Shown in pieces: positions 42,401-51,414 of a DNA stretch of 64,000 nucleotides. Numbering within the stretch: the first letter of the stretch is position 1; each line of letters opens with the position of its first letter. Origin of the DNA: Nocardioides sp. NBC_00368 (GTDB taxonomy: Bacteria; Actinomycetota; Actinomycetes; Propionibacteriales; Nocardioidaceae). The stretch covers positions 374,501-438,500 of the forward strand of contig NZ_CP107970.1 of the NCBI RefSeq assembly GCF_036090055.1, in the 5' to 3' direction. Made by a program: the position numbers and the translations under genes. The notes under the pieces were generated by a model, which ran no database searches, was not told the origin of the DNA, and saw nothing but the letters and a program-made list of their open reading frames with translations.

Positions 42401-44089
42401 GACTCGTGACTCGTAGACCATCTCCTCGTCGAGCTCGCCGACCCGTCGGCCCACCCCCTCACCCACCAGGTAGACGCCGAAGAGACCGCGGTCGGGGATG
42501 GTGCCGCCGCTTGTGACGGCCAGCCGCTGCGCCCCAGGGCGCCCGGTCACGGTGCCGGCGACGCGGTCCCACACGATCCGCGGTCGCAGCTCGGCGAACT
42601 CCTCGCTCGGGTAGCGCCCGGCGAGCAGGTCGAGGGTCGCATCGTAGGCGGAGCGGGGGAGCGTTGCGTACGACGCCGTCCTCCGGACCAGCGCGAACAG
42701 CTCGTCGACGTCCCAGGTGTCCAGCGCCGTGGCGGCCACGATCTGCTGGGCGAGCACATCGAGCGGGTTGGCCGGCAGGCTCATCGACTCGATCAGCCCG
42801 GCGCGCATCCGCCGCACCGAGACCGCCGTCTGGGCCAGGTCGCCGCGGTGCTTCGGGAAGAGCACCCCGCGGGACACCTCGCCGACCTGGTGGCCGGCCC
42901 GCCCGACGCGCTGGAGCGCGGAGGCGACGCTGGGTGGTGACTCGATCTGGACGACGAGGTCGACCGCCCCCATGTCGATGCCGAGCTCGAGGCTCGATGT
43001 CGCGACCACCGCCGGCAGCCGGCCGGACTTGAGGTCGTCCTCGATCAGCGCCCGCTGCTCCTTCGACACGCTGCCGTGGTGGGCCTTGGCGATCACCGGA
43101 GCCGCTCCGTGGGACTGCCCCGACTGCGCCATCACCTGCGCGGGCGGCGGACCGGTCTCGAAGACCCGGTCGGAGGCGATCTCGTTCAGGCGAGCGGTCA
43201 GCCGTTCCGCGATCCGGCGGGAGTTGGCGAAGACGATCGTGGAGCGGTGGGCGGTGACCAGGTCGGCGACGTGCTCCTCGACGTGAGGCCAGATCGAGGA
43301 GGCCCGTTGCGGGTCGTCGTCCTCCTCCTCGCCGTACGGGCTCGGCGCGGTCATGTCCTCGACCGGGACGACCACGCTCAGGTCCCACCGCTTCTCCGCC
43401 GGGGGCGCCACGATGTCGACCGGCTGGGAGCCGCCGAGGTAGCGCGCGACCTCCTCCAGGGGCCGCACGGTCGCGGAGAGCCCGATCCGCTGGGCCGACC
43501 TCTCCAGGAGAGCGTCGAGGCGCTCCAGGGTCAGCGCCAGGTGGGAGCCGCGCTTGGTGGCCGCCACCGCGTGCACCTCGTCGACGATCACCGTCTCGAC
43601 GCTGCGCAAGGTCTCGCGGGCCTGGCTGGTCAGCATCAGGAACAGCGACTCGGGCGTGGTGATCAGGATGTCGGGAGGAGTCGTGGTCAGGCGCCGCCGG
43701 TCGGCCGCGGTCGTGTCGCCCGAGCGCACGCCGACGCGCACCTCGGGCGCGTCGGCGCCCAGCCGCTCGGCCGTCTGCCGGATCCCGACCAGCGGACTGC
43801 GCAGGTTGCGCTCGACGTCGACGCCGAGCGCCTTGAGCGGGGAGATGTAGAGGACGCGGCAGCGCTCCTTCTTCTCCGGCACCGGCTCGGTCAGCAGCTT
43901 GTCGATCGACCACAGGAAGGCACTGAGCGTCTTTCCCGACCCGGTGGGCGCCACCACCAGCGCGTTGCGCCCCGCCCCGATCGCCTCCCAGGCACCGGCC
44001 TGAGCCGCGGTCGGCGCCGCGAAGGCAGCCTGGAACCACGTACGTGTCGGGTCGCTGAACCGCGCCAGCGCCTCAGACGTGTCGCTCAT
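39413..44089 (-). CDS. lhr: Lhr-family ATP-dependent helicase
   Basis: 1558 aa. Large 3'-5' helicase of DNA repair: Walker A APTGSGKTLSAFLW, motif II VDEVHAV, motif III GLSATVRPLE, motif VI QRVGRAGHQ, then winged-helix and Lhr-core domains and a C-terminal HTH_42-type region. The start is ATG 44089, not the open 44119, because TAGGTT lies 7 nt upstream. Residues about 945-986, between core and C-terminal parts, are encoded by an inverted-repeat cluster and are Thr/Ser/Asp/Val-rich, unlike the rest. The gene pairs with nei, a conserved actinobacterial arrangement. Confidence 0.95.
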   Translation of the reverse strand: MSDTSEALARFSDPTRTWFQAAFAAPTAAQAGAWEAIGAGRNALVVAPTGSGKTLSAFLWSIDKLLTEPVPEKKERCRVLYISPLKALGVDVERNLRSPLVGIRQTAERLGADAPEVRVGVRSGDTTAADRRRLTTTPPDILITTPESLFLMLTSQARETLRSVETVIVDEVHAVAATKRGSHLALTLERLDALLERSAQRIGLSATVRPLEEVARYLGGSQPVDIVAPPAEKRWDLSVVVPVEDMTAPSPYGEEEDDDPQRASSIWPHVEEHVADLVTAHRSTIVFANSRRIAERLTARLNEIASDRVFETGPPPAQVMAQSGQSHGAAPVIAKAHHGSVSKEQRALIEDDLKSGRLPAVVATSSLELGIDMGAVDLVVQIESPPSVASALQRVGRAGHQVGEVSRGVLFPKHRGDLAQTAVSVRRMRAGLIESMSLPANPLDVLAQQIVAATALDTWDVDELFALVRRTASYATLPRSAYDATLDLLAGRYPSEEFAELRPRIVWDRVAGTVTGRPGAQRLAVTSGGTIPDRGLFGVYLVGEGVGRRVGELDEEMVYESRVGDVFALGATSWRIEDITHDRVLVTPAPGIPGRLPFWKGDSLGRPAELGEAVGAYTRELAAMPAKKAEARAQEDGLDAYAAANLVTYLHEQAEATNVLPSDSTIVVERFRDELGDWRLVVHSPYGRPVHAPWALAINARIRERYGVDGQAIDSDDGIVIRLPDTDAEAPTGELIVFEPDEIEDLVTTEVGGSALFASRFRECAARALLLPRRDPGRRSPLWQQRQRSAALLEVASQYPSFPIILEAVRECLRDVYDLPSLVGLLQRIERREISIVDVATPTPSPYAQSLLFGYVAQFLYEGDSPLAERRAAALTLDQGLLAELLGRAELRELLDPEVLAEVESELQRLAPGRQARGAEGITDLIRTIGPLTLDEITARATLPPAESAVVADETVDTDDESVVVGDGSRASAPTTTDSRAITTDSAATAEVSAVLDSLATARRVVEVRVAGEARWAVVEDVARLRDGLGVAVPPGVPSAFTEPVEDPVGDLVSRYARSHGPFTAADVASRLGLGEAVVRHTLARLSARGRVLDGEFRPGGSGLEWCDAEVLRMLRRRSLARLRKEVEPVEPAALGRFLPAWQKTSVRKGALRGVDGVLTVVDQLAGCPVPASALESLILPARVVDYEPAFLDELTSGGEVLWAGHGTLPGTDGWVSLHPADTAELTLPPPTEMPPGPLAERILEALEPGGAWFFHQLARTVAAGDEKTPSDADLSAALWELVWSGRVSNDTLLPLRALTRSGTPSHRSRRPPPRARGGRYTGGARMPARASLPETAGRWTILPEPDPDPTKRAHAAAERLLDRHGVVTRGAVQSERTPGGFAAVYKVLSAFEESGRARRGYFVEGLGAAQFGTAGSVDRLRTFSRVEPSDKPVALALAATDPANPYGAALPWPVSEEGHRPGRKAGAIVVLVDGELALYVERGGRTLLTWSEDPNLLEPAAEALADAVRRGALGRLTVEKADGAPLLGSGETPLRQALQYAGFIATPRGLRLTSQIR
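41131..41254. repeat. Palindromic repeat cluster inside lhr
   Basis: Units built on CGAGTCTGTAGTTGTGGG. Forward copies at 41131-41150 and 41152-41172; reverse copies at 41191-41212 and 41234-41254, with a diverged one between. CGAGTCTGTAGTTGTGGG and its exact complement form an 18-bp perfect inverted repeat. The cluster keeps the lhr frame open. Confidence 0.85.
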
Positions 44090-44096
44090 GAGGACA

Positions 44097-44102
44097 AACC
44101 TA
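44097..44102 (-). promoter_or_regulatory. -10 box of leaderless lhr
   Basis: TAGGTT, 7 nt before ATG 44089. Confidence 0.6.
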
Positions 44103-44139
44103 GTCGCGACCACCGACACTCAGCGGCCACACTGGCCTC

Positions 44140-44712
44140 ATGCACCTCGTCGTCCTCTTCGGCCCGCAGGCGGTCGGCAAGATGAGCGTCGGCCGGGAGA
44201 TCGCGTCCCGGACGACCTACCGCCTCCTCCACAACCACGCCACGATCGAGCCGCTGCTGGAGGTCTTCGACTGGGGGACCGAGCCGTTCAACAGGCTGAA
44301 GAGGGAGTTCCGCAGGCGGGTGATCGAGGAGGCGGTGGCCAACGACCTCCCGGGGTTGATCCTGACCTTCGCCTGGGCGCTGGATGTCCCCGCGGACACA
44401 GCGGAGGTCGAGTGGATGATCGCGCCCGCGGTCGAGGCGGGTGCGCGGATCGACTTCGTCGAGCTGTACGCCGACGTGACGGTCCGGCTCGCCCGTGAGG
44501 GCACGCCCGAGCGGCTGGCCGCGAAGCCGTCCAAACGCGACACCGAATGGGCACGCGGAGACGTCATCGGGTCGAACGAGCGCTGGGAGCTCTCGACAGG
44601 CCCCGAGGTGCCGTTCCCGCTCGACCTCCCGCACTTCGTCATCGACAACACCGATCTGTCGGCAGCCGAGGTGGCCGAGAAGATCATCGCGCGTCTGGGG
44701 CTGCCGGGCTGA
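44140..44712 (+). CDS. P-loop kinase/ATPase-like protein
   Basis: 190 aa. Walker A GPQAVGKMSVG at residue 8, which varies from GxxxxGK[ST] by a Met after the Lys. RAREG-like Arg in VRLAREGTPERLAAKPSKRDTEWARGD may act as a lid. It resembles AAA_33/shikimate-kinase-like small-molecule kinases; substrate unknown. Divergent from lhr, with 50 bp between the starts and no clear ribosome-binding site. Confidence 0.75.
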   Translation: MHLVVLFGPQAVGKMSVGREIASRTTYRLLHNHATIEPLLEVFDWGTEPFNRLKREFRRRVIEEAVANDLPGLILTFAWALDVPADTAEVEWMIAPAVEAGARIDFVELYADVTVRLAREGTPERLAAKPSKRDTEWARGDVIGSNERWELSTGPEVPFPLDLPHFVIDNTDLSAAEVAEKIIARLGLPG

Positions 44713-44751
44713 AAGCCCCCACCACCGACAGGGATGTGGTCCAATCCCGCT

Positions 44752-46143
44752 GTGGACCTCGCGCTTGACCTGACCGACCGCGCCGTACGATCCGCGTCGC
44801 TCTACAGCGCGCTGCGCGACGCCCTGGCCGACGGGCGACTGAAGGTGGGCGACCGGCTGCCGGCGAGCCGCGCGCTCGCGTCCGATCTGGGGATCTCGCG
44901 CAACACCGTCGCCACGGTCTACGAGCGCCTGGTCGCCGAAGGGTTCCTGGAGTCACGCGTGGGCGCGGGGACGTACGTCGCGGCAGCCGCGGGACGCCCA
45001 CGCCCCAGCGTGCCCGGATCCCTGAGGCCCCGCCCGGGCTGGCAGTGGGCACCGCGGCCGACGAGCGCGGAGGCGGCGGTCCCGGCGTACGACCTGCGGG
45101 TGGGGATCCCCGACGCCGAGCTCTTCCCGTTCGACACCTGGCGGCGGATCCTCGCGGCGGAGTCGCGGCTGCGCGGCCACAACCCCGGGACGTACGCCTC
45201 GCCGGCCGGGCTGCCGAGACTGCGCGAGGCGCTGGCGCACACGGTGGCCTACCACCGCGGCGTGCGGGCCGACCCGGGGCAGATCGTCGTCACCAGCGGC
45301 ACCCAGCAGGCGCTCGACCTGGTCGCGCGGGTGCTCCTCGAGCCGGGCGACGTCGTCGCCGTCGAGGACCCGGGCTACCCGTCCGCGATCGACCTGTTCG
45401 CCTCCCACGGCGCCCGCGTCGTGCCCGTCCCGGTGGACGAGGAGGGCCTGGTCGTCGAGCAGATCCCCGAGGAGGCCCGGCTCGTCTACACGACCCCGAG
45501 CCATCAGTTCCCGCTCGGCGTACGCCTCTCCCTCCCACGCCGCCGAGCGCTCCTCGCCTTCGCCGACACTCACGGCGCGGGCATCGTCGAGGACGACTAC
45601 GACAGCGAGTTCCGGTTCACCGAGCGACCCCTCGAGCCGCTGCACGCCCTCGACGACCAGGGCCGGGTGATCTACGTCGGCACGTTCTCCAAGTCGCTGC
45701 TGCCGAGCCTGCGCACCGGCTACCTGGTGGCCCCCGGCTCCCTCGTCGACAGCCTCCTGGCGGCCAAGCAGCTCGGCGACGGCTTCGGCCCCGTCCAGCC
45801 GCAGGCAGCCCTGGCGCGCTTCCTGGAGGAGGGCCTGCTCGCCCGCCACGTGCGCAAGGCGTCCAAGGCGTACGCCGAGCGCCGCTCTATCCTCCTCGAG
45901 CATCTCGGCACCTGGCCGGTCGAGGTGCTCCCGTCGGCGGCCGGTCTGCACCTCTCGGCCTACGCGGAGATTCCCGACGGCCTGCCCGAACGCGCCGCGG
46001 CCGAAGGGCTGGCGCTGGACACGATCGGCGCCCACCGCCTGCTGGCCGGCCGCGACGGGCTCTTCCTAGGCTACGGAGCCGTCCGGACACAGACCCTCCC
46101 GCGCGGGCTCGAGCGCCTGGGCGAGCTCGCGGGCTGGGCGTGA
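44752..46143 (+). CDS. MocR/PdxR-type regulator (GntR HTH fused to aminotransferase)
   Basis: 463 aa. N-terminal GntR winged helix (LYSALRDALADGRLKVGDRLPASRALASDLGISRNTVATVYERL), then a fold-type I aminotransferase domain with the PLP lysine in VGTFSKSLLPSLRTGYL. MocR proteins sense PLP or an amino acid and control vitamin B6 or amino acid genes. The adjacent convergent permease is a possible target. Start uncertain: GTG 44752 or GTG 44734. The last 78 bp overlap the permease gene on the other strand. Confidence 0.88.
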   Translation: MDLALDLTDRAVRSASLYSALRDALADGRLKVGDRLPASRALASDLGISRNTVATVYERLVAEGFLESRVGAGTYVAAAAGRPRPSVPGSLRPRPGWQWAPRPTSAEAAVPAYDLRVGIPDAELFPFDTWRRILAAESRLRGHNPGTYASPAGLPRLREALAHTVAYHRGVRADPGQIVVTSGTQQALDLVARVLLEPGDVVAVEDPGYPSAIDLFASHGARVVPVPVDEEGLVVEQIPEEARLVYTTPSHQFPLGVRLSLPRRRALLAFADTHGAGIVEDDYDSEFRFTERPLEPLHALDDQGRVIYVGTFSKSLLPSLRTGYLVAPGSLVDSLLAAKQLGDGFGPVQPQAALARFLEEGLLARHVRKASKAYAERRSILLEHLGTWPVEVLPSAAGLHLSAYAEIPDGLPERAAAEGLALDTIGAHRLLAGRDGLFLGYGAVRTQTLPRGLERLGELAGWA

Positions 46144-47376
46144 TGCGACCCGGCGGGAGCGGGCCAGCGACCACACCAGCCCGGCGCCGCCGCAGATGAC
46201 CGGGCCGAGCAGGTGGGCTCCGGTGAGACCCAGCAGCACCAGCGCCGCGACCATCGAGCAGACCGCCGCCCACCAGGACCCGCTGCCACGAGGAAGCAGC
46301 CGCAGCGCGGCCGCCGCCCCCACCACGTACAGCAGGGAGAAGGTGCCCGAAGCCATCAGCAGGAGGGCATCGGTGGATGTGCCGGCGGCCCAGATGACCG
46401 CGAGGGAGCCCAGCGCCACGGCACAGATGGCGAGCAAGGAGCGGCGCGGGATGACGGTCGCGGGGTCGGCCAGGAACGTGGGCAAGGCACCCTCGCGAGC
46501 CAGTGACGCTCCCAGCCGTGAGCCGCCGGCGAAGTAGGCGTTGATGGCCCCGATGGTCAGCAGCACGGCGACGACGGCGGTCACCGGTCGTGCGGGCTCC
46601 CCGAAGCCGAGGACGAGCAGGTCCGCGAGCGGCGCCGCACCGGTGGTGGAGCCGAGCGACGCGACCGTCGCGAACGCGATCCCGAGGTAGAGCACCGTCA
46701 CGACGCCGAGCGCGAGGAACGTCGCCCGCCGGATGTCGCGCGCCGGGTCGCGATACTCGGCCGAGAGCGAGGAGAGGATCTCCCACCCCGCGAACGCCCA
46801 CACCAGCATCGCCGCGGCGGTCCCGACCGAGCCCCACCCGTGCGGCGCGAACGGCGTCAGTCGTCCGAGCTCGGCATGCGGCAGCGCGACCAGGACCGCC
46901 ACCGCGAGCAGGACCGCGATGGCGCCGGCGATCGCCAGCTGCACGCCCCCGGACACCTTGATCCCGAACCAGTTCATGACGGTGACCAGCAGGATGATCC
47001 CCGCCGTCGCGGCCAGCGACATGCTCCGGCCGCCACCGAAGGCGTCGGCGACGTACGCCCCGCCGAACCCCGCCGCGACCGGCGCCCCCACGCCGATCGT
47101 CAGGTAGAAGGCCCAGCCGACCATCGTGGCGACGTGCGGGTTGAAGGCGAGCCGGGCGTACGTCGCCACCCCGCCCCCGTCCGGGTGCCGAGCCCCCAGT
47201 GCGGCGAAGGTGGCCGCCAGCGGCACCGAGAGCAGGATCAGGGCCAGCCAGGCCACGAGCGAGGCCGGTCCGGCCTCGTTCGCCGCCAGCGCGGGCAGGG
47301 AGATGACACCGGTGCCGAGCACCGCACCGAGGGTGAGAGCCGCGCCCTGGGGCACGGAGAGTCCGTCGTTCTTCAC
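46066..47376 (-). CDS. APC-family amino acid permease
   Basis: 436 aa, about 12 transmembrane helices. N-terminal APC motif (GAALTLGAVLGTGVISLPALAANEAGPASLVAWL) and FAGWEILSSLSAEYRDPARDIRRA are typical. Substrate not determinable. GTG 47376 has TAGCGT 7 nt upstream. The C-terminus overlaps the MocR-type gene by 78 bp, tail to tail. Confidence 0.9.
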   Translation of the reverse strand: MKNDGLSVPQGAALTLGAVLGTGVISLPALAANEAGPASLVAWLALILLSVPLAATFAALGARHPDGGGVATYARLAFNPHVATMVGWAFYLTIGVGAPVAAGFGGAYVADAFGGGRSMSLAATAGIILLVTVMNWFGIKVSGGVQLAIAGAIAVLLAVAVLVALPHAELGRLTPFAPHGWGSVGTAAAMLVWAFAGWEILSSLSAEYRDPARDIRRATFLALGVVTVLYLGIAFATVASLGSTTGAAPLADLLVLGFGEPARPVTAVVAVLLTIGAINAYFAGGSRLGASLAREGALPTFLADPATVIPRRSLLAICAVALGSLAVIWAAGTSTDALLLMASGTFSLLYVVGAAAALRLLPRGSGSWWAAVCSMVAALVLLGLTGAHLLGPVICGGAGLVWSLARSRRVASRPARELAQALEPAREGLCPDGSVA

Positions 47377-47383
47377 GACGAGA

Positions 47384-47389
47384 ACGCTA
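47384..47389 (-). promoter_or_regulatory. -10 box of leaderless permease gene
   Basis: TAGCGT, 7 nt before GTG 47376. Confidence 0.55.
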
Positions 47390-47448
47390 GTGAGAGCGGG
47401 GCCTCGGGCGCCCGGCCAATCGAGCCTTCGTCTCCTGGGCCAATCGTC

Positions 47449-48279
47449 CTAACGTACGTTCCTTCGCACCCGCTCCTCATAGGCCGCTCGCGCCGCCGGG
47501 TCGACGCCGGCGAGCAGCTGCGAGGCGTTGGTGGCCCGGTCGACGAAGTCCTGGAACCGGCGCGGCATCGCCTGGGTGATCTTGGTCAGGGTCTGGGTCC
47601 AGTTGGGCACCCAGACCTCCGGCCGCGGCTCGCGGATGACCGACTCGATCGCCTCCGCGACGTCCTCGGCGGTGACCGGCTTCATCCCCTTGGCCGGCGG
47701 CACCCCGTCGGCGAGCTCGGTCTGCACCACCGTCGGCAGGACGATGGAGACGTCGACCCCCGCGGGTGCCAGCTCGAGACGCAGCGCCTCGGAGAAGCCG
47801 ACGACGGCGAACTTCGAGGCCGAGTAGGTCGCCGCGTCCGGCACCGGTACCCGGCCGACGGCGGAGGCGACGTTGACGATGTGGCCTCGGCCGCGCTCGA
47901 CCATCGCCGGGGCGACCGCCTTGATCCCGTTGATCGGCCCGTGCACATTGACCTCGAAGATGGCCCGGGTGAGCGCGTCCTCCTCCTTGAGGACCGACCC
48001 GAGCGGCATGATCCCGGCGTTGTTGACCAGCACGTCCCACGGCCCCAGGTCTGCGACCGTGTCGAGGAAGCTGCGCCACGAGGCGGGGTCGGTGACGTCG
48101 AGACGAGCCGCGGTGACGCGTGGCCCGAACGAGTCCACCACGTCGGCGAGCAGGTCCGGGTCCAGGTCGCCCACGGCCACCTTCGCTCCGGCGCGCGCGA
48201 GCCGCTCGACGGTGGCGCGGCCGATGCCCCGTGCGCCTCCGGTGACGATGACGGCGGATCCCTCGATCTGGCGTGTCAT
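47449..48279 (-). CDS. Short-chain dehydrogenase/reductase
   Basis: 276 aa. Classical SDR: cofactor motif TGGARGIG, an Asp after beta-2 (VGDLD) favouring NAD(H), NNAG, catalytic Ser in NVASAVG and YSASK. Last gene of a four-gene operon, overlapping the CoA-ligase stop by 4 nt. It probably oxidises an alcohol made by the P450 (or reduces a ketone); substrate inferred from context only. Confidence 0.9.
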   Translation of the reverse strand: MTRQIEGSAVIVTGGARGIGRATVERLARAGAKVAVGDLDPDLLADVVDSFGPRVTAARLDVTDPASWRSFLDTVADLGPWDVLVNNAGIMPLGSVLKEEDALTRAIFEVNVHGPINGIKAVAPAMVERGRGHIVNVASAVGRVPVPDAATYSASKFAVVGFSEALRLELAPAGVDVSIVLPTVVQTELADGVPPAKGMKPVTAEDVAEAIESVIREPRPEVWVPNWTQTLTKITQAMPRRFQDFVDRATNASQLLAGVDPAARAAYEERVRRNVR

Positions 48280-49820
48280 GACTCTCCTTCGGTGGTGCGG
48301 ACCATGCTGCGTACGGCTTTCCTGTCGGTCTTGCCCACGCTGGTGACCGGGACGGCGTCGAGGATCCGGACCTCGCGGGGGTACTTGTGGGCGGCGAGGC
48401 GCGTCTTCGCGAACGCGATCAGCTCCTCGGGCGTGGTGCGGGCGCCGGGATGGAGGGCGACGACCGCGACCACCTCCTCGCCGCGCTGGTCGTCGGGGCG
48501 GCCGACGACCGCGGCGGCGGTGACCGCCTCGTGGGCGAGGAGGGCGTCCTCGACGTCACGCGGGAAGACGTTGAACCCGCCACGGATGATCAGGTCCTTG
48601 ATCCGGTCGTCGACGTAGAGGTAGCCGTCGGCGTCGAAGTGGCCGATGTCGCCGGTGTGCAGCCAGCCGTCGACGACGGTCGCGGCGGTCTGCTCGGGGT
48701 CGTTCCAGTAGCCCTGCATCACCCCGGGACCACGCACCCAGATCTCGCCCTCCTCGCCGGTCGCGACCGGTGTCCCGTCGGGGCCGGCGATGACGACCTC
48801 GGCGTGGGAGAGCGGCTTGCCGACGCTGCCCGGCCGCGACTCCTCCAGCGTCGAAGCGGCGATCACCGCGCTCGACTCGGTGCAGCCGTAGCCTTCCAGG
48901 ATCGTCACCCCGAAGGCCTCCTCGGCCTTCTCCCGCAGCGCCGGCAGCAGCGGTGCGCCGCCGCTGCCGAAGGAGCGCAGCGAGCCCAGGTCGTAGTCCT
49001 GGTAGGGCTGGTCGAGCAGCATCTGCAGCATCGACGGCACCACCGTGCTCGACTCCACCCGGTGCTCCTGGGCGAGCTCGAGCCACCCCTTGGCGTCGAA
49101 CCACCGCTGCAGCACCGAGCTCTGCGGGCGCGAGGAGTGCAGGCCGCTGATGACCACGATCAGGCCGTACGCATGGGAGAGCGGCAGCGGCAGCAGCCAC
49201 CGGGTCGTACCCTGGCTCTCCCCGACCCGGTGGAGGGCGTGCCCGGACTCCCACAGGCCGCGGTGGCTCAGCATGACGCCCTTGGCCCGCCCGGTCGTGC
49301 CGCCGGTGTAGAGCAGCGCCGCCAGGTCGTCGTCGCCGCGAGGCGCGATCTCGATCGGCTCGGCGCTCTCCAGGCTCTCGTACGCCACCACCCCCGCGCC
49401 CTCCTCGACGCCTCCGGCCACGATGACGGTGAGCTCGAGGCCTTCGGAGGCCGCCTGGATCAGCGGCAGCAGCTCGGGCGTGACGATCGCGGCCCTGGCG
49501 CCGGAGTCCTCCAGAATGTGGCGCAGCTCCGGCGGGGTCTGCAGGAAGATCACCGGCGTCACCACGGCGCCTGCGCGCCACAGAGCGCGATAGCTGACGA
49601 AGACCTCCGGGGTGTTCATGGTGAGCACCATGACCCGGTCGCCCGGCTCGATCCCGAGCGCACGTAGGCCGCCGGCGACCCGGGCGGACCGCTCGGCGAT
49701 CTCGCCCGAGGAGTGCCAGGTGCCCTCGAAGAAGACCATCGGGTGGTCGCCGTGGCGGGCGTAGGACTCCTCGGCCAGCACCGCCAGGTTGTGCTTCCCC
49801 GGCCCCGTCGGCGCGCTCAT
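48276..49820 (-). CDS. AMP-dependent acyl-CoA synthetase/ligase
   Basis: 514 aa ANL-family enzyme. P-loop LLYTGGTTGRAKGVMLSH, then GYGCTESSAV, the hinge Asp in GDIGHFDADGYLYVDDR and the C-terminal catalytic Lys in TSVGKTDRKA. It activates a carboxylate to its CoA thioester via an acyl-AMP. The carboxylate is presumably the product of the ALDH next door. Overlaps both neighbours by 4 nt. Confidence 0.92.
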   Translation of the reverse strand: MSAPTGPGKHNLAVLAEESYARHGDHPMVFFEGTWHSSGEIAERSARVAGGLRALGIEPGDRVMVLTMNTPEVFVSYRALWRAGAVVTPVIFLQTPPELRHILEDSGARAAIVTPELLPLIQAASEGLELTVIVAGGVEEGAGVVAYESLESAEPIEIAPRGDDDLAALLYTGGTTGRAKGVMLSHRGLWESGHALHRVGESQGTTRWLLPLPLSHAYGLIVVISGLHSSRPQSSVLQRWFDAKGWLELAQEHRVESSTVVPSMLQMLLDQPYQDYDLGSLRSFGSGGAPLLPALREKAEEAFGVTILEGYGCTESSAVIAASTLEESRPGSVGKPLSHAEVVIAGPDGTPVATGEEGEIWVRGPGVMQGYWNDPEQTAATVVDGWLHTGDIGHFDADGYLYVDDRIKDLIIRGGFNVFPRDVEDALLAHEAVTAAAVVGRPDDQRGEEVVAVVALHPGARTTPEELIAFAKTRLAAHKYPREVRILDAVPVTSVGKTDRKAVRSMVRTTEGES

Positions 49821-51406
49821 CGTGCCCCCAGCTTCCGCAGGGCCTTGAGCTGCCCGTTGCCGAGCTGCACGAACTTCTCGACCGCCTGCCCCTTGAGCGG
49901 ACCGACCGGGCCCATCCGTGAGGCGGCGAGGGTCTGGGCGTCGGTGAACTTCCGGATCCCGTCCGCGCCGTGGCGGCGACCGAGCCCGCTCGACCCCATG
50001 CCGCCCATCCCGGCCTCGATGCTGCCGGCCGCCAGCGCGGCGCCGTCGTTGATGTTCACCGCGCCCGCGCGGATGCGGCGGGCGATCATGTCGGCCTCGC
50101 GCACGTTCTTGCTGAACACGCTCGCCGAGAGCCCGGCCTCGCCCTGGTTGGCGATCCGGACCGCCTCCTCGTCGCTGTCCGCGCGGTAGAGCGCCACCAC
50201 CGGGCCGAAGGTCTCGCCCAGGCAGAGATCCATCTCGTCGGTGACGCCCTCCAGGACGGTCGGTGCGAAGGCGAACGGGCCCACCTCGGCGAGCGGCTCG
50301 CCGCCGGCGAGCACCGTCGCGCCCTTGGCGACCGCGTCGGCGACATGGGCGGTGACCTTGTCAAGCTGGGCCTGGGAGGCCAGCGACCCGACGTCGACCG
50401 AGTAGTCGAAGGCCTGCCCGACCACCTGACCCTCGGTCTCGGCGACCAGCGCCTGACGGAAGGCGTCGTAGACGTCGGTGTGCACGACCACGCGCTCGAT
50501 GTGGACGCACATCTGGCCGGTGTTGGCGAAGGCCGCCATCACCGTGCCGCGGGCGGCCTGGGCGAGATCGGCGTCGCGGCGGACGATGAGCGGGTTCTTC
50601 CCGCCGAGCTCGAGGGAGGCGCCGATCAGCCGGCCCGCCGCGCGCTGGGCGACGATCCGTCCGGTGGCGGTCGAGCCGGTGAAGGCGACGTAGTCGACGT
50701 TGTCGATGACCGCCTCGCCGGTCGCGGCGCCCGGTCCGGTGACGACCTGCCACACGTGCTCGGGCAGGCCGGCTTCGGCCATCAGCGCTCGCGCCCACAG
50801 CAGCGTCAGCGGGGCCTGTGGGTCGGCCTTGCTGATCACGGCCGCCCCGGCGATCAGGGCCGGGATCGCGTCGCCGACCCCGAGATAGAGCGGGTAGTTC
50901 CACGGCGAGATGATCCCGACGACCTTCTTCGGCACCCGCACCTCCTTCACCGAGGTGAGGCCAGGGATGGCGCCGCGGACCCGCTTGTCGGCCAGATAGG
51001 TGGAGGCGCGCCTGGCGTAGTGGCGGGCGATGGTGCCGACCTGCAGGATCTCCTGCCAGGCATGGAAGCGGGCCTTGCCCATCTCCCACTGGATCAGGTC
51101 GAGCACCTCGTCCTGGCGCTCGACCAGCAGGTCGTGGAAGCGGAGCATGACCTCGGCGCGGTCGCGGAGGTCCAGCGTGGCCCAGTCCGGCTGGGCCGCC
51201 CGCGCGGCAGCCGCCGCCTCGGCGACGTCCGCGGCGGTGACCGAGGGCACCGGGGCGGTCGGCCGGGCGTCGTAGGGCGCGATCGCGGTCAGCGCGCCGT
51301 CGCCGCCGGAGACCGGAGCCGACACCCACCGGGTCCAGGAGGCGAGCCGGGACTCGTCGATCCAGCCCGGACGTACGCTCGGGGCCTCGGTTGTCTTCGT
51401 CGTCAT
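49817..51406 (-). CDS. NAD(P)-dependent aldehyde dehydrogenase
   Basis: 529 aa. ALDH superfamily, succinic-semialdehyde-dehydrogenase-like: general base Glu in SLELGGKNPLIV, catalytic Cys in NTGQMCVHIERV, cofactor region ISPWNYPLYLG and FTGSTATGR. Oxidises an aldehyde to a carboxylate. ATG 51406 is chosen (the frame runs to 51607 inside the P450 gene). 8 nt after the P450 stop, and it overlaps the ligase start. Confidence 0.92.
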   Translation of the reverse strand: MTTKTTEAPSVRPGWIDESRLASWTRWVSAPVSGGDGALTAIAPYDARPTAPVPSVTAADVAEAAAAARAAQPDWATLDLRDRAEVMLRFHDLLVERQDEVLDLIQWEMGKARFHAWQEILQVGTIARHYARRASTYLADKRVRGAIPGLTSVKEVRVPKKVVGIISPWNYPLYLGVGDAIPALIAGAAVISKADPQAPLTLLWARALMAEAGLPEHVWQVVTGPGAATGEAVIDNVDYVAFTGSTATGRIVAQRAAGRLIGASLELGGKNPLIVRRDADLAQAARGTVMAAFANTGQMCVHIERVVVHTDVYDAFRQALVAETEGQVVGQAFDYSVDVGSLASQAQLDKVTAHVADAVAKGATVLAGGEPLAEVGPFAFAPTVLEGVTDEMDLCLGETFGPVVALYRADSDEEAVRIANQGEAGLSASVFSKNVREADMIARRIRAGAVNINDGAALAAGSIEAGMGGMGSSGLGRRHGADGIRKFTDAQTLAASRMGPVGPLKGQAVEKFVQLGNGQLKALRKLGAR

Positions 51407-51414
51407 CGGTCTCC

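Noticed and set aside
40472..42409. 645-residue plus-strand frame within lhr
   Set aside because: Antisense of the helicase; the palindromic repeat cluster gives it no independent support.
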